Shown here in pieces: positions 18,370-27,861 of a stretch of 59,996 nt of DNA (positions are counted from its first letter, which is position 1; each line of letters begins with the position of its first letter). The stretch comes from Gemmatimonadota bacterium. GTDB lineage: Bacteria > Gemmatimonadota > Gemmatimonadetes > Longimicrobiales > Gaopeijiaceae. The stretch spans positions 1-59,996 of the forward strand of contig JAURER010000018.1 in NCBI GenBank assembly GCA_030827315.1, in the 5' to 3' direction. Below the pieces are notes generated by a model. It saw only the letters and a program-made list of their open reading frames with translations. It was not told where the DNA came from and did not search any database. The translations under genes and the position numbers were made by a program.

Positions 18370-19283
18370 GCGCCCTGCCTCGCTGGTCGAGTTCTGCCGA
18401 GGCCGGTCGGGGTGGAGATGCCCGACGCCGAGCCTCCCGTCTCCGTCCAGCCGCCTGCACGGTGCGCCGCAATCGGCGGCCCGGCAAGCCACCCCGAGTT
18501 CCCGGATGATTCGGCCCGCGGCCCGCAGCCGCAGTCCCCGCATGCGGGGTCGCGCGGGCGCGGGGATCACGCTCCTGACAGCAGGTGTGTCCCTGGCGCG
18601 CAACGGAGGCGACGCGGAACTATTTCGAGTTCTCGAGCGCGGTCGGTTTCTCCGGGAGGACTCAAGCGGGCCGCCTGAGGCGGACTTGGTGGGACCGGTC
18701 ATGGGCGGCGGCATCGGGGCCTGCGCCGGCCTGCTGGAGGGCCTGGGCACGTCGGCCCAGCCCTCCGGAAACCCGGCCGATCTCGGATCCCGGAGGTCGA
18801 AAGCCCCGTTCACGCCCGGTCAGGCGGTTGGATTTCCTGTCCCTCGCCTTCTTGCCGGGATGGCCATCGGACGGGACCTCGTGCCGGGTGCGCTCGAGCC
18901 AGACGCGACCGCAGCTTCCCCGGAGGTGCCGGACGGTCCGCTGCAGCCGACCAGGGCCAAGGCCAGAAGAACCAGGCGTGGTCTCATGGGGATCATCTTG
19001 CAACCCTCCGGTCGACGTGTCGGGCCCGCGCGCCCTCCGCCGCGATGCGCGCCGCGCGGGTCCTCGCGCAGAACACACTCGAGGGGGTCAAGGCGCGCCG
19101 CTCCCGGAAGATCTGGCGGCGAGCCCCGCGCCGTCCCGGGCGCCGGCTTCGACCCCGGGCAAGGTCGCGCTGAACGCCTTCGAAGCCCCCGCCGGAGGCA
19201 GCCGCCGCATGGCGAGAATCGTCTCGCATCCCCAGAATCCAGTCGTCGATCCTCAGCCCCCTCCCACGTCCGAGGTCCTCCCG
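18370..19283. other. Long sparsely coding stretch upstream of two divergent genes
   Basis: About 900 bases without a firmly supported gene. It must hold the promoters for the flavoenzyme (leftward) and the cupin lipoprotein (rightward). The only plausible coding piece is a short lipoprotein-like frame on the minus strand at 18820-18996. I see no tRNA, array or long repeat in it. Confidence 0.5.
18820..18996 (-). CDS. Possible small or truncated lipoprotein
   Basis: A frame of 58 codons starting at ATG 18996 (or 18987). It encodes a convincing lipoprotein signal (RLVLLALALVGC) and then a short Ser/Gly/Ala-rich tail before a TGA at 18820-18822. Sequence beyond the stop does not resume in an obvious family in any frame, so this may be either a genuinely tiny lipoprotein or the 5' remnant of a longer gene. 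Confidence 0.35.
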   Translation of the reverse strand: MIPMRPRLVLLALALVGCSGPSGTSGEAAVASGSSAPGTRSRPMAIPARRRGTGNPTA

Positions 19284-19715
19284 ATGCTCCGATCCCTCTC
19301 CACGCTCGTCACGCTGGCGCTCCTCGCCTCCGCATGCGGCCCGACTCCCGAGGGCGGTGTCACCGAGGACGAAACGACGGACGCCGACGGGGCCGCCGTC
19401 CTGGAGGAAGTCACCCGTCGCGTCCCCCAGTTCGAAAACGAGCACGTCGAGGTATGGAAGAGCATCATCCTGCCCAACCAGCCGCTGACGATGCATCGGC
19501 ATGACCACCCGCGGGCCCTCATCGCGCTGAAGGGAGGCACGCTCACCGTGACCACGGACCAGGGACGGACGTACGACATGACCTGGGAAACGGGGAGTGC
19601 GTACTGGCTCGAAGCGGATCCTCCGGGCGAGATGCACGGCGACGTGAACGAAGGGCCCGAGCCCGTCGAGGTGATCGTGGTCCAGCTCAAGAACGTGGGT
19701 GCGGAAGGGAGCTGA
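19284..19715 (+). CDS. Cupin-domain lipoprotein
   Basis: A 143-aa protein with a lipoprotein signal (LVTLALLASAC). A single small cupin barrel follows, with the metal-binding His pair in TMHRHDHPRALIALKGG and the second motif near GEMHGDVNEG. The ATG at 19284 has GAGGT about 8 bases upstream. It should be anchored in the envelope facing the periplasm. The ligand or reaction is unknown; small cupins of this kind bind metals or act as dioxygenases or isomerases. Confidence 0.75.
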   Translation: MLRSLSTLVTLALLASACGPTPEGGVTEDETTDADGAAVLEEVTRRVPQFENEHVEVWKSIILPNQPLTMHRHDHPRALIALKGGTLTVTTDQGRTYDMTWETGSAYWLEADPPGEMHGDVNEGPEPVEVIVVQLKNVGAEGS

Positions 19716-19766
19716 TTCCGGCGGCCGGGCGTTCGGGAACGGATCCACCCCGGGGGTGAAGGTCGG

Positions 19767-20612
19767 CTACGAAGCCAACCCTCGTCGCGCTCCCGGCAGC
19801 GCACCTCTGCCCCTGCGTGCGATCACGAGCGTCCGAACCAGCACACCCCGGTCGATCCCCTCCACCATCCGGGCCTTCTTGCTCAGCTCCTCCTCGTAGA
19901 CCGCGTCGCCCTCCGTCAGCCTGATCGCCTCGGAAGCACCCTCGAGCGCGGTGATCGTCCGTTCCGCGACGGCCCGGAGCCCGTGGGTCCAGTCCACGAC
20001 GTGAAGCGGTTCCAGTCCCACGGTGGCCGCCATCTCCACGAGGGCCCCATCGGCGTGCACGTCGGCCGGTCCCAGCACGGCGGCCAGCTCCGCGTCGGCC
20101 GCGCTCAGACCCGGTGGACACTCGATGGCCACCGCCGCGAGAAGCCCGCCAGGCCGCAGGACCCTCGCACATTCTCTCAACACGGAGAGCTTGTCCTGCA
20201 GTCAGCAGAGCACATCCGCGTGGCTGGCCGCGTCGAAGCAGGCGTCCCGGAAGGGGAGCAGGCGCCCGTCCGCGCACACGACCGCAGCGGCGCCCTCCGA
20301 CCGCACCACCTCGACCCGGGCGTCCCGGAGCGCGAGCAGGGGCAGGTCCGTGCTCACGAGGTCGCACCCGGTGCGCTCGGCGATCCTCGCGCCGGGCCAC
20401 CCCCGGCCCGACCCCAGATCGAGGAGCCTCATCCCTGGTCCGAGGCGCAGAAGTCCCGCCAGCCTGTCGGCCTGGGCCACGGTGGTGTACCCGTTCGCCA
20501 CCGCAGAGCCGAGCACGGCGGCGCGTACCTCCTTTGCCGCATCCGAAGAGAGTCGGGCGTACTTGTACGCGTACGATTCGCTCGTCGCCTGGCCCTTCGC
20601 GCGCTCGCTCAT
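19767..20612 (-). CDS. Class I SAM-dependent methyltransferase, probable selenoprotein (in-frame UGA = Sec137)
   Basis: Read straight through one in-frame TGA (20204-20202), this is a complete 281-residue Rossmann methyltransferase: SAM motif I LLDLGSGRGWPG, an acidic motif STDLPL, motif II/III ADGRLLPF, then DVLC-[UGA]-LQDKLSVLRECARVLRPGG, the usual post-motif IV region. Both halves are in the same frame without indels, and the fold is split through its catalytic core if UGA terminates. A SECIS-like hairpin follows the UGA. Sec137 would sit directly after Cys136, giving a Cys-Sec pair in the active-site loop, reminiscent of thiol-dependent methyltransferases acting on metalloids or thiols. 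The substrate is unknown. A nonsense mutation or sequencing error is the alternative. Confidence 0.7.
20156..20204 (-). promoter_or_regulatory. Candidate Sec UGA codon and bacterial SECIS hairpin (methyltransferase)
   Basis: UGA occupies 20204-20202. Twelve bases later a 5-bp stem CTCTC (20189-20185) pairs with GAGAG (20178-20174) around the 6-nt loop CGTGTT. There are 17 nt between the UGA and the loop. A further 7-bp outer helix GCAGGAC/GTCCTGC (20199-20193 with 20162-20156) can enclose it. A G near the 5' side of the apical loop and this spacing fit the known bacterial SECIS pattern recognised by SelB. Confidence 0.65.
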
Positions 20613-20699
20613 GCTCCGGATCTTATCAGGAGAAGGGCGTCCACGCCCGGGGGGCCCGAGGCCCGGCGCGCGGCCGGCAACTGACACCGGCGCGCGGGA

Positions 20700-22652
<1,953 letters not shown>

Positions 22653-22719
22653 GGCCGCGAATCTAACGTCGCGCGGCGGCACGCCCACGGGGCCGAGCCG
22701 CGACCCCGCCCATCGGCGG

Positions 22720-23173
22720 TCACTCGGTGTGTGACAGGTGGCCCTCTTCCCGGTACTTCCCGAGCTTCCGGTGGCTGGTCCTGCGGTTGATGCCCAGCAG
22801 CTCCGCGGTGAGGGACTGCTGCCACCGGTTGGCCTCGAGCGTCGACAGCAGGTACTCGCGCTCGAGCCGCTCCTCCGTCTCCCGGACCGGGAAGCTCGAA
22901 GGGGAAGTGGTCTCGCCCGGCGTACGTGATCACGGAGCGCTCCACGCAGTTCTCGAGCTCCCGAACGTTGCCCGGCCACTCGTACGTCATCATGCGGGCG
23001 AGCGTCTCGGCAGAGAGTCGAGGTGGCTTCAGGTCGTGCTCCTCCTCGGAGCGGGCGAGGAAGTGACCCGTCAGAAGCGCGATGTCCTCGCGGCGCTCCC
23101 GAAGCAGAGGTACGGCGATGGCGAAGACGTTGAGGCGGAAGTACAGGTCTTCCCTGAACTCGCCCGGGTCCAC
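22720..23173 (-). pseudogene. Remnant of a sigma-54-dependent (NtrC-type) response regulator
   Basis: The C-terminal third of an enhancer-binding protein survives: GEFREDLYFRLNVFAIAVPLLRER...DIALLTGHFL, then YEWPGNVRELENCVERSVI from the AAA+ domain. After a frameshift near 22895-22905 comes the Fis-type helix-turn-helix (LEREYLLSTLEANRWQQS, then LLGINRRT), ending at TGA 22720-22722. The Walker A, Walker B and GAFTGA portions are missing upstream, where the sequence changes character abruptly. It is therefore a truncated, frameshifted pseudogene. Confidence 0.75.
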
Positions 23174-23267
23174 TGCGTCGTCCCATCTCCGCCCTCATCA
23201 GCGAGTCCATCGCCTGGAGCGAGCCGGGCGACAGGGCAACGGTACGCACGGACCGGGGGGCGGAGGC

Positions 23268-23495
23268 GTCGACTTCGAGGTACGCGGGCCGGGGTCGGGT
23301 GTCCCCGACGCGGAGCTCAGATCCATCCTTGACGAGGCCCGCGGGGCCAGCGGCTCCGACCTGGCGTCCTGGCACGCGGCCGGTCTCGCACTGATCACGG
23401 GATCCGAGCTCGTGCGCGGGCACGGCGCCGAGCTGCAGGTGGAGACGCAGGACGACAGGGACCGCAGCTACCGCTTCTCGCTGGCCTCCCACTGA
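23268..23495 (+). pseudogene. Remnant of a sensor histidine kinase ATPase domain
   Basis: About 75 codons on the plus strand resemble the end of a HATPase_c domain: VDFEVRGPGSGVPDAELRSI (the D-x-GPG-x-G box), then GLALITGSELVRGHGAELQVET and RFSLASH before TGA. The rest of the kinase (PAS, HisKA, N box) is absent. It abuts the regulator remnant head to head, so the two probably derive from one dismantled and rearranged two-component locus. Confidence 0.5.
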
Positions 23496-23590
23496 CCCGA
23501 CCGACGGCGCAGACGCTGCGCCTGAGGACGGGCTCCGGCAACCGGCACGCGCCCGGCGGCGTCAGGACAATCGAGTCCTGGGAGGCGTCG

Positions 23591-24952
23591 TCACAGGAGC
23601 GGAGCCACGAGCGACACCACGAGCTCCCGCAGCCGCTCGCGGAAGGGGCGCGTACGGTGAACGTCGAGCGTGAGCTCACGGGCGTATTCGAGGTCCGCGA
23701 GGAAGATGGAATCCATCGCCTGGCCGAATCCCGGGTCATGCACGACCAGCGACCACTCCTCGTTCAATCGCAATGAACGGCGGTCGAAGTTCAGGCTGCC
23801 CACGGTGGCCCACACCCCGTCCGCGACGAGGGCCTTGGCGTGGAGCATGGAGGGCTGGTACTCCCAGATCCGTACCCCGCCCTCGAGCAGCTCGTCGAAG
23901 TACATCTGGCCGGCCCACTTGGTGCTCGCATGATCGGTGCGCGGGCCCGGCAGCAGAATCCGCACGTCCACCCCGCGCCGCGCGGCCTCGACGAGCAGCA
24001 GGCGCAGCGGCGCGGACGGTACGAAATACGCGTTCGTCACGTAGAGGCTCTCGCGCGCGCCGGCGATCGTGAGGGCCAGAAAGCGCTGCGCGGTGGTTGT
24101 TCCGAGCCCCGGTCGCGATGCGAGCACGCCCGCCTCCATGGGACCGGATCCCTCCGATGCACCGGAAGGAAGCAGGTCCTCGTCCGGAACCAGATCGCCC
24201 GTCGCCTCGGCCCACGACGACACGAACGCCGCCTGGATCCCGGCGACCGCCGGCCCGGTGAAGCGCACGCTCATCTCGCGCCACACGCCGAGTTCGCCCG
24301 AACCGATCCAGCGGTCCGCGAGGCCGAAGCCGCCCGTGTACGCGACGCGACCGTCGATGACCACCGAGCGCGCGTGGTTGCGGTGTTGCGCGCGATGGAG
24401 CGAATACCAGCGGATCGGCCGAAACTCCGCCGCCGCGCCCCCCACCCGCGCCAGGACGGGCCGGAGCGCACGCACGTACTTCCGGCACCCGTAGCCGTCG
24501 CCGAGGAACCGGACGTGGACCCCTCGTCGGGCGGCCGCGAGCAGGGCTTCGGTGAAGCTGGCGGACAGCGTGCCGGGGTCGCAGAAGTAGATCAGGAAGG
24601 TGATCGACGCGCGCGCCGAAGCCAGGTCGTCGAGCATGCGCGGATAGACGTCACCGTCCGCGATGATCTCGACGGAATTTCCCTCGCTGAAAGGGATCTC
24701 GGCGAGCGTCCCCACACGGGCCGCCCAGGCGGCCTGACCGGGCGCGGGCAGGGGCTGCTCGAGCGGAACCGCGTCGATGGACGAGCCCCGGACCGCGTCG
24801 GCCAGACGGTGCACCAGAGCGCCCAGGCCGACGAGGAGGACCGCGGCGAATCCCCAGGCGACGCGAACGCGGCGCCGCGCGCGTTCCTGTCCGGACCGCG
24901 CGGGGGTCTCCGGTGTAGCAGCACTGGATTCTCTCACACCGTCGGACGTCAT
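23591..24952 (-). CDS. Phospholipase D / cardiolipin-synthase-like protein
   Basis: A 453-aa membrane-anchored protein with one N-terminal helix (residues 31-50) and two PLD half-domains. The second catalytic motif is intact (H371-A-K373-x4-D378, followed by GSLNFDRRS). In the first the Lys is replaced by Arg (H193-A-R195-x4-D200). Domain order and the two motifs match bacterial cardiolipin synthases, which join two phosphatidylglycerols or transfer phosphatidyl groups. The Arg substitution keeps charge, so activity is uncertain rather than excluded. It is divergent from, and its start codon touches, the EEP-family gene. Confidence 0.85.
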   Translation of the reverse strand: MTSDGVRESSAATPETPARSGQERARRRVRVAWGFAAVLLVGLGALVHRLADAVRGSSIDAVPLEQPLPAPGQAAWAARVGTLAEIPFSEGNSVEIIADGDVYPRMLDDLASARASITFLIYFCDPGTLSASFTEALLAAARRGVHVRFLGDGYGCRKYVRALRPVLARVGGAAAEFRPIRWYSLHRAQHRNHARSVVIDGRVAYTGGFGLADRWIGSGELGVWREMSVRFTGPAVAGIQAAFVSSWAEATGDLVPDEDLLPSGASEGSGPMEAGVLASRPGLGTTTAQRFLALTIAGARESLYVTNAYFVPSAPLRLLLVEAARRGVDVRILLPGPRTDHASTKWAGQMYFDELLEGGVRIWEYQPSMLHAKALVADGVWATVGSLNFDRRSLRLNEEWSLVVHDPGFGQAMDSIFLADLEYARELTLDVHRTRPFRERLRELVVSLVAPLL

Positions 24953-26031
24953 TGGACTCACGGACAGGGGCCCGCCGCCACGGATCTCACCTGCAAGGTC
25001 GCGGTCGCAGCCAGCGCGGGCCATGGGTGTGCTTCGCCCTCGTCGTCGGAGCCGCGACGGTGACCGCCTGCTCATGGGGTCCTCGGCCTCCGCAGGCCCG
25101 TCCGACCGCCGGCTGGGGAAGCCCCGGTGCAGAGAGCCGGGCCGCACGCTTCGAACCCCTCGGGGTCGTGCGTGCGACGGACTCGGTTCTCGTGGTCACG
25201 TGGAACGTGCACGCCGGGGGTGGCGACATTCCCGCTCTGGTCGGCGGGATCCATGCAGGAGCGTTCTCCGGTGGACGGCCGCCGGGAGCGTTCGCCGTTC
25301 TCCTCCAGGAGGCCCATCGCTCGGGTACGGACGCCCTGCCACCGGGGCCGGGCCACGACGGACAGGCGCTTCACCACGCGCCCCCGTCCGGGCGTCGATC
25401 CGACATCGTGGAAGTGGCACGAGCGCTCGGACTGCACATGGCCTACGCACCGGCGGAGCCCAACGGCCGACCTTCCCCGGACGCGCCCGTCGAGGATCGC
25501 GGCGTGGCGATCCTGTCGTCCCATCCCCTCCGAAACGTCCGCGTGGTGGAGTTGCCGCGCGAGCGCCAGCGCCGCGTGGCGCTCGTGGCGACCATGGCCG
25601 GCATGCAGCGGGACGGGAGCCCCTGGGAGCTTCGCGTGGCCACGGCGCACCTCGAGAACCGCGCCCGATGGAGCCGGGTCTTCGACTCCTTCGGCCCCGC
25701 CCGGGGACGTCAGGCCCAGGCGCTCGTCGACGCGCTCGGGAGCGGGCCGGTCGTCCTGGGCGCCGACCTGAATACGTGGGCTCCGGAATTCGTCGAGCCC
25801 GCGCTCGCGGTCATGGCTCGGCACTTCCCGGACTCGCCGCGACCCGCCGGCGCGACCTTCTCGGTGCTCGGCGTCGGGCGTACCCTCGATCACCTCCTCT
25901 TTCGACTGGACGCAGGACAGCACGCCCGGGTGGTCGTGGCGGACGACCGTTACGGTTCGGACCATGCGCCGGTCGTGGGCATCGTCGGCCTGGCCCCACG
26001 GGCCGAGGTGGTCATCGACGGGGCTCGATGA
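24952..26031 (+). CDS. Endonuclease/exonuclease/phosphatase-family exported protein
   Basis: About 359 aa with the EEP fold motifs in order: VTWNVHAG, VLLQEAH, RGVAILSSHPL, VATAHLEN, VLGADLNTW, and TLDHLLF...YGSDHAP (Asp-His catalytic pair). The N-terminus holds a hydrophobic segment ending in a lipobox-like VTAC, so the protein is probably a lipoprotein or secreted. The start is uncertain: TTG 24952 gives a basic n-region, while GTG 25027 gives a very short signal. Neither has a good Shine-Dalgarno. Substrates of the family include nucleic acids, phosphoinositides and sphingomyelin; none can be chosen here. The last 20 bases overlap the 3' end of the convergent gene. Confidence 0.8.
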   Translation: MDSRTGARRHGSHLQGRGRSQRGPWVCFALVVGAATVTACSWGPRPPQARPTAGWGSPGAESRAARFEPLGVVRATDSVLVVTWNVHAGGGDIPALVGGIHAGAFSGGRPPGAFAVLLQEAHRSGTDALPPGPGHDGQALHHAPPSGRRSDIVEVARALGLHMAYAPAEPNGRPSPDAPVEDRGVAILSSHPLRNVRVVELPRERQRRVALVATMAGMQRDGSPWELRVATAHLENRARWSRVFDSFGPARGRQAQALVDALGSGPVVLGADLNTWAPEFVEPALAVMARHFPDSPRPAGATFSVLGVGRTLDHLLFRLDAGQHARVVVADDRYGSDHAPVVGIVGLAPRAEVVIDGAR

Positions 26032-26529
26032 TCTGACGGAAGGTGATCTCGAAGTCGAGACCGCGTTCCTCGTCGTCGCCCAGCCGAAGTGCAGGGCGAC
26101 ATACGTGTGGATGCTCGGATCGACGAGGGCGTAGCGAAGCTCCCGGTCGTGTGATCCGTCCACGGAGATCGGCATGGGCGCCTGCTGGTTCCCGAACGAA
26201 CCGATCAGCCGAACGTCAGCCGGCGTCACCACGACCCGGTCGCTGCGGTGATTCTCCACCGTGATCCAGGAGGTCGGGAGCGGCCGGTCGCCGCCGGGCT
26301 CCGGCAGCAAGACGCCCTCCGCGGAGACCACCAGACCGTCCCGCTCCACGGACACGAGTCCGGACTCCACGTCGACGCGAGCCTCCGCGGGCTGCACGCC
26401 CGGCCTGAGGAGAACGTCCTCCCGGGCACCGCACGCCGGACCGACGGCGGCGAAGGAGACGAGGACGAGCGCAACGAACTCGCGCGGGACTGACTTTCTC
26501 GAGGCGGGAAGGGACGAGGGGATACGCAT
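26012..26529 (-). pseudogene. Lipoprotein gene with a one-base frameshift near its 3' end
   Basis: From ATG 26529 the frame encodes a lipoprotein signal (VALVLVSFAAVGPAC) and a beta-rich domain ending in SIHTYVALHFG. At about 26083-26088 one base appears to be missing; the neighbouring frame continues as RLGDDEERGLDFEITFRQII and stops at TGA 26012-26014. Read with the shift repaired, the product is about 172 aa with a natural end. Without repair, the frame runs into antisense sequence of the neighbouring gene. It could be a real mutation or an assembly error. Function unknown. Confidence 0.6.
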
Positions 26530-26691
26530 GACAACCTTCTGCGGCGCGGTCCCTCCGACGGGACCCCACGCACGAGCAGGTCGCAACGAACATGCCACCG
26601 CGCTCCCGTCGACGCCCCCCGAAGGCCGCGCGATCGGCCGCGCCGTCCGTGCCCGCATGCCCCCGGCCGGGACACGATGTCCCCCAGCGAC

Positions 26692-27705
26692 CTACGCTCG
26701 GGGCAGGTCGACCTCGAGGAGCTCCATGTCGGCGTGTGCGGCGATCGAAGCCGCGCCGAGCACGGCGGGCAGGAGCACGGTGTCCCCGGCGTGGACGGCG
26801 AGCTCGTGTCCGGCGCCCCCCCACCGGATCACGCCGCGGCCGCGCACGATCATGAGGATCTCGAGCGCGTCGCCCGTGCGGGGGAGCCCATCCCCCTCGG
26901 AGAGGTCCCATCGACGGATCCCGAAGTGCTCGCACGCGACGAGTTGCGTGCCGCGCTGGCCGGCCTCCTCGAGACGGGTACCGGGCTCGAACGCCGACGC
27001 GTCGACGGGGCCGAAGTCCATGCATTCCAAGGCCTGACCGACGTGCAGTTCCCGGTCGGTACGCCCCCAGTCGTAGACCCGGAACGTGGTGTCGGACGGC
27101 GTCTGCACCTCGGCCACGACGACGCCGGCGCCGAGGGCGTGGCACGTGCCGCTCGGGAGGTAATGGCATTCCCCGGCTCGCGCAGGCACGGGAATCAGCA
27201 GATCCACCACGCTGCCGTTACCGACCGCGGCCGCGAACGCCGCGGGCGTGGTGCCGGCCCGTACGCCCTTGTAGATCACCGAGTCGGGCTCTGCCTCCAC
27301 GACGTACCACGCCTCGGACTTGAGGTGCGCGTCCGGATGCGTCTCGACGTACGCCGGCGACGGGTGCACCTGCACCGAGAGATTCTCCCTAGCGTCGAGA
27401 TACTTGAGCAGGAGTGGGAATCCGCCCGACGGGGTCGGCGCCACGTCGCCCGTCACGAGCCTGCCGAAGTCGCGCACGACCTCCCGGAGCGTTCGCTCCC
27501 GGAGGGGCCCGTTGCGGATCCGCGAGTGCGCACCCCCACCCCCTCCGCCCGACGGGCTGGTGGCGTCGAGGTCCGCGAGTTCCCACGACTCTCCGATGCG
27601 CGTGTCCGCGCCACCCGGTAGCACGCGGCCCAGTCGTTCGAGCGCACGCCCTCCCCACACCTTCTCCTTGTAGATCGGTTCGAGAACGAGCGGGTAGAGG
27701 GCCAT
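26692..27705 (-). CDS. manA: Mannose-6-phosphate isomerase, type I
   Basis: A 337-aa cytosolic zinc enzyme that interconverts mannose-6-phosphate and fructose-6-phosphate. Characteristic segments are LEPIYKEKVWGG at the N-terminus and the zinc ligands in LSVQVHPS (Gln-x-His) and KSEAWYVVEAE (Glu). LPSGTCHALGAGVVVAEVQTPSDTTFRVYDWGR forms the substrate-site strand region. Length and motif order fit bacterial class I PMI. It supplies mannose precursors for surface glycans. The gene stands alone, 150 bases beyond the creatininase-like gene. Confidence 0.9.
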   Translation of the reverse strand: MALYPLVLEPIYKEKVWGGRALERLGRVLPGGADTRIGESWELADLDATSPSGGGGGGAHSRIRNGPLRERTLREVVRDFGRLVTGDVAPTPSGGFPLLLKYLDARENLSVQVHPSPAYVETHPDAHLKSEAWYVVEAEPDSVIYKGVRAGTTPAAFAAAVGNGSVVDLLIPVPARAGECHYLPSGTCHALGAGVVVAEVQTPSDTTFRVYDWGRTDRELHVGQALECMDFGPVDASAFEPGTRLEEAGQRGTQLVACEHFGIRRWDLSEGDGLPRTGDALEILMIVRGRGVIRWGGAGHELAVHAGDTVLLPAVLGAASIAAHADMELLEVDLPRA

Positions 27706-27799
27706 GCAACGCCGGGTCAGAGAAGCGGGTCGAGAACGTCGACGAGTCGATCCATCTCGTCGACGACGCTGGACGGGACCACGCCGACCCGTCCGCCAG

Positions 27800-27842
27800 C
27801 CCCGGGGGAGCGACCGCGCACGCGGTCGGGATCCCCCGGGGC
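27800..27842. repeat. GC-rich near-perfect inverted repeat between two genes
   Basis: CCCCGGGGGA at 27800-27809 and CGACCGCG at 27811-27818 pair with their complements immediately to the right, around a 2-nt centre, with a small asymmetric interruption. The element lies 20 bases beyond the stop of the creatininase-like gene. Without a U-tract it is either a terminator-like hairpin acting on that gene or a REP-like element. The remaining sequence up to ManA (27717-27799) encodes only a short tail-like peptide of no clear family. Confidence 0.5.
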
Positions 27843-27861
27843 GAGGGGACGGGTTCCCACG

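Noticed and set aside
27717-27799. Short minus-strand frame ending VVDEMDRLVDVLDPLL as a gene remnant
   Set aside because: It may be a C-terminal fragment of some hydrolase, but it is too short and lacks a motif; it overlaps the inverted repeat.
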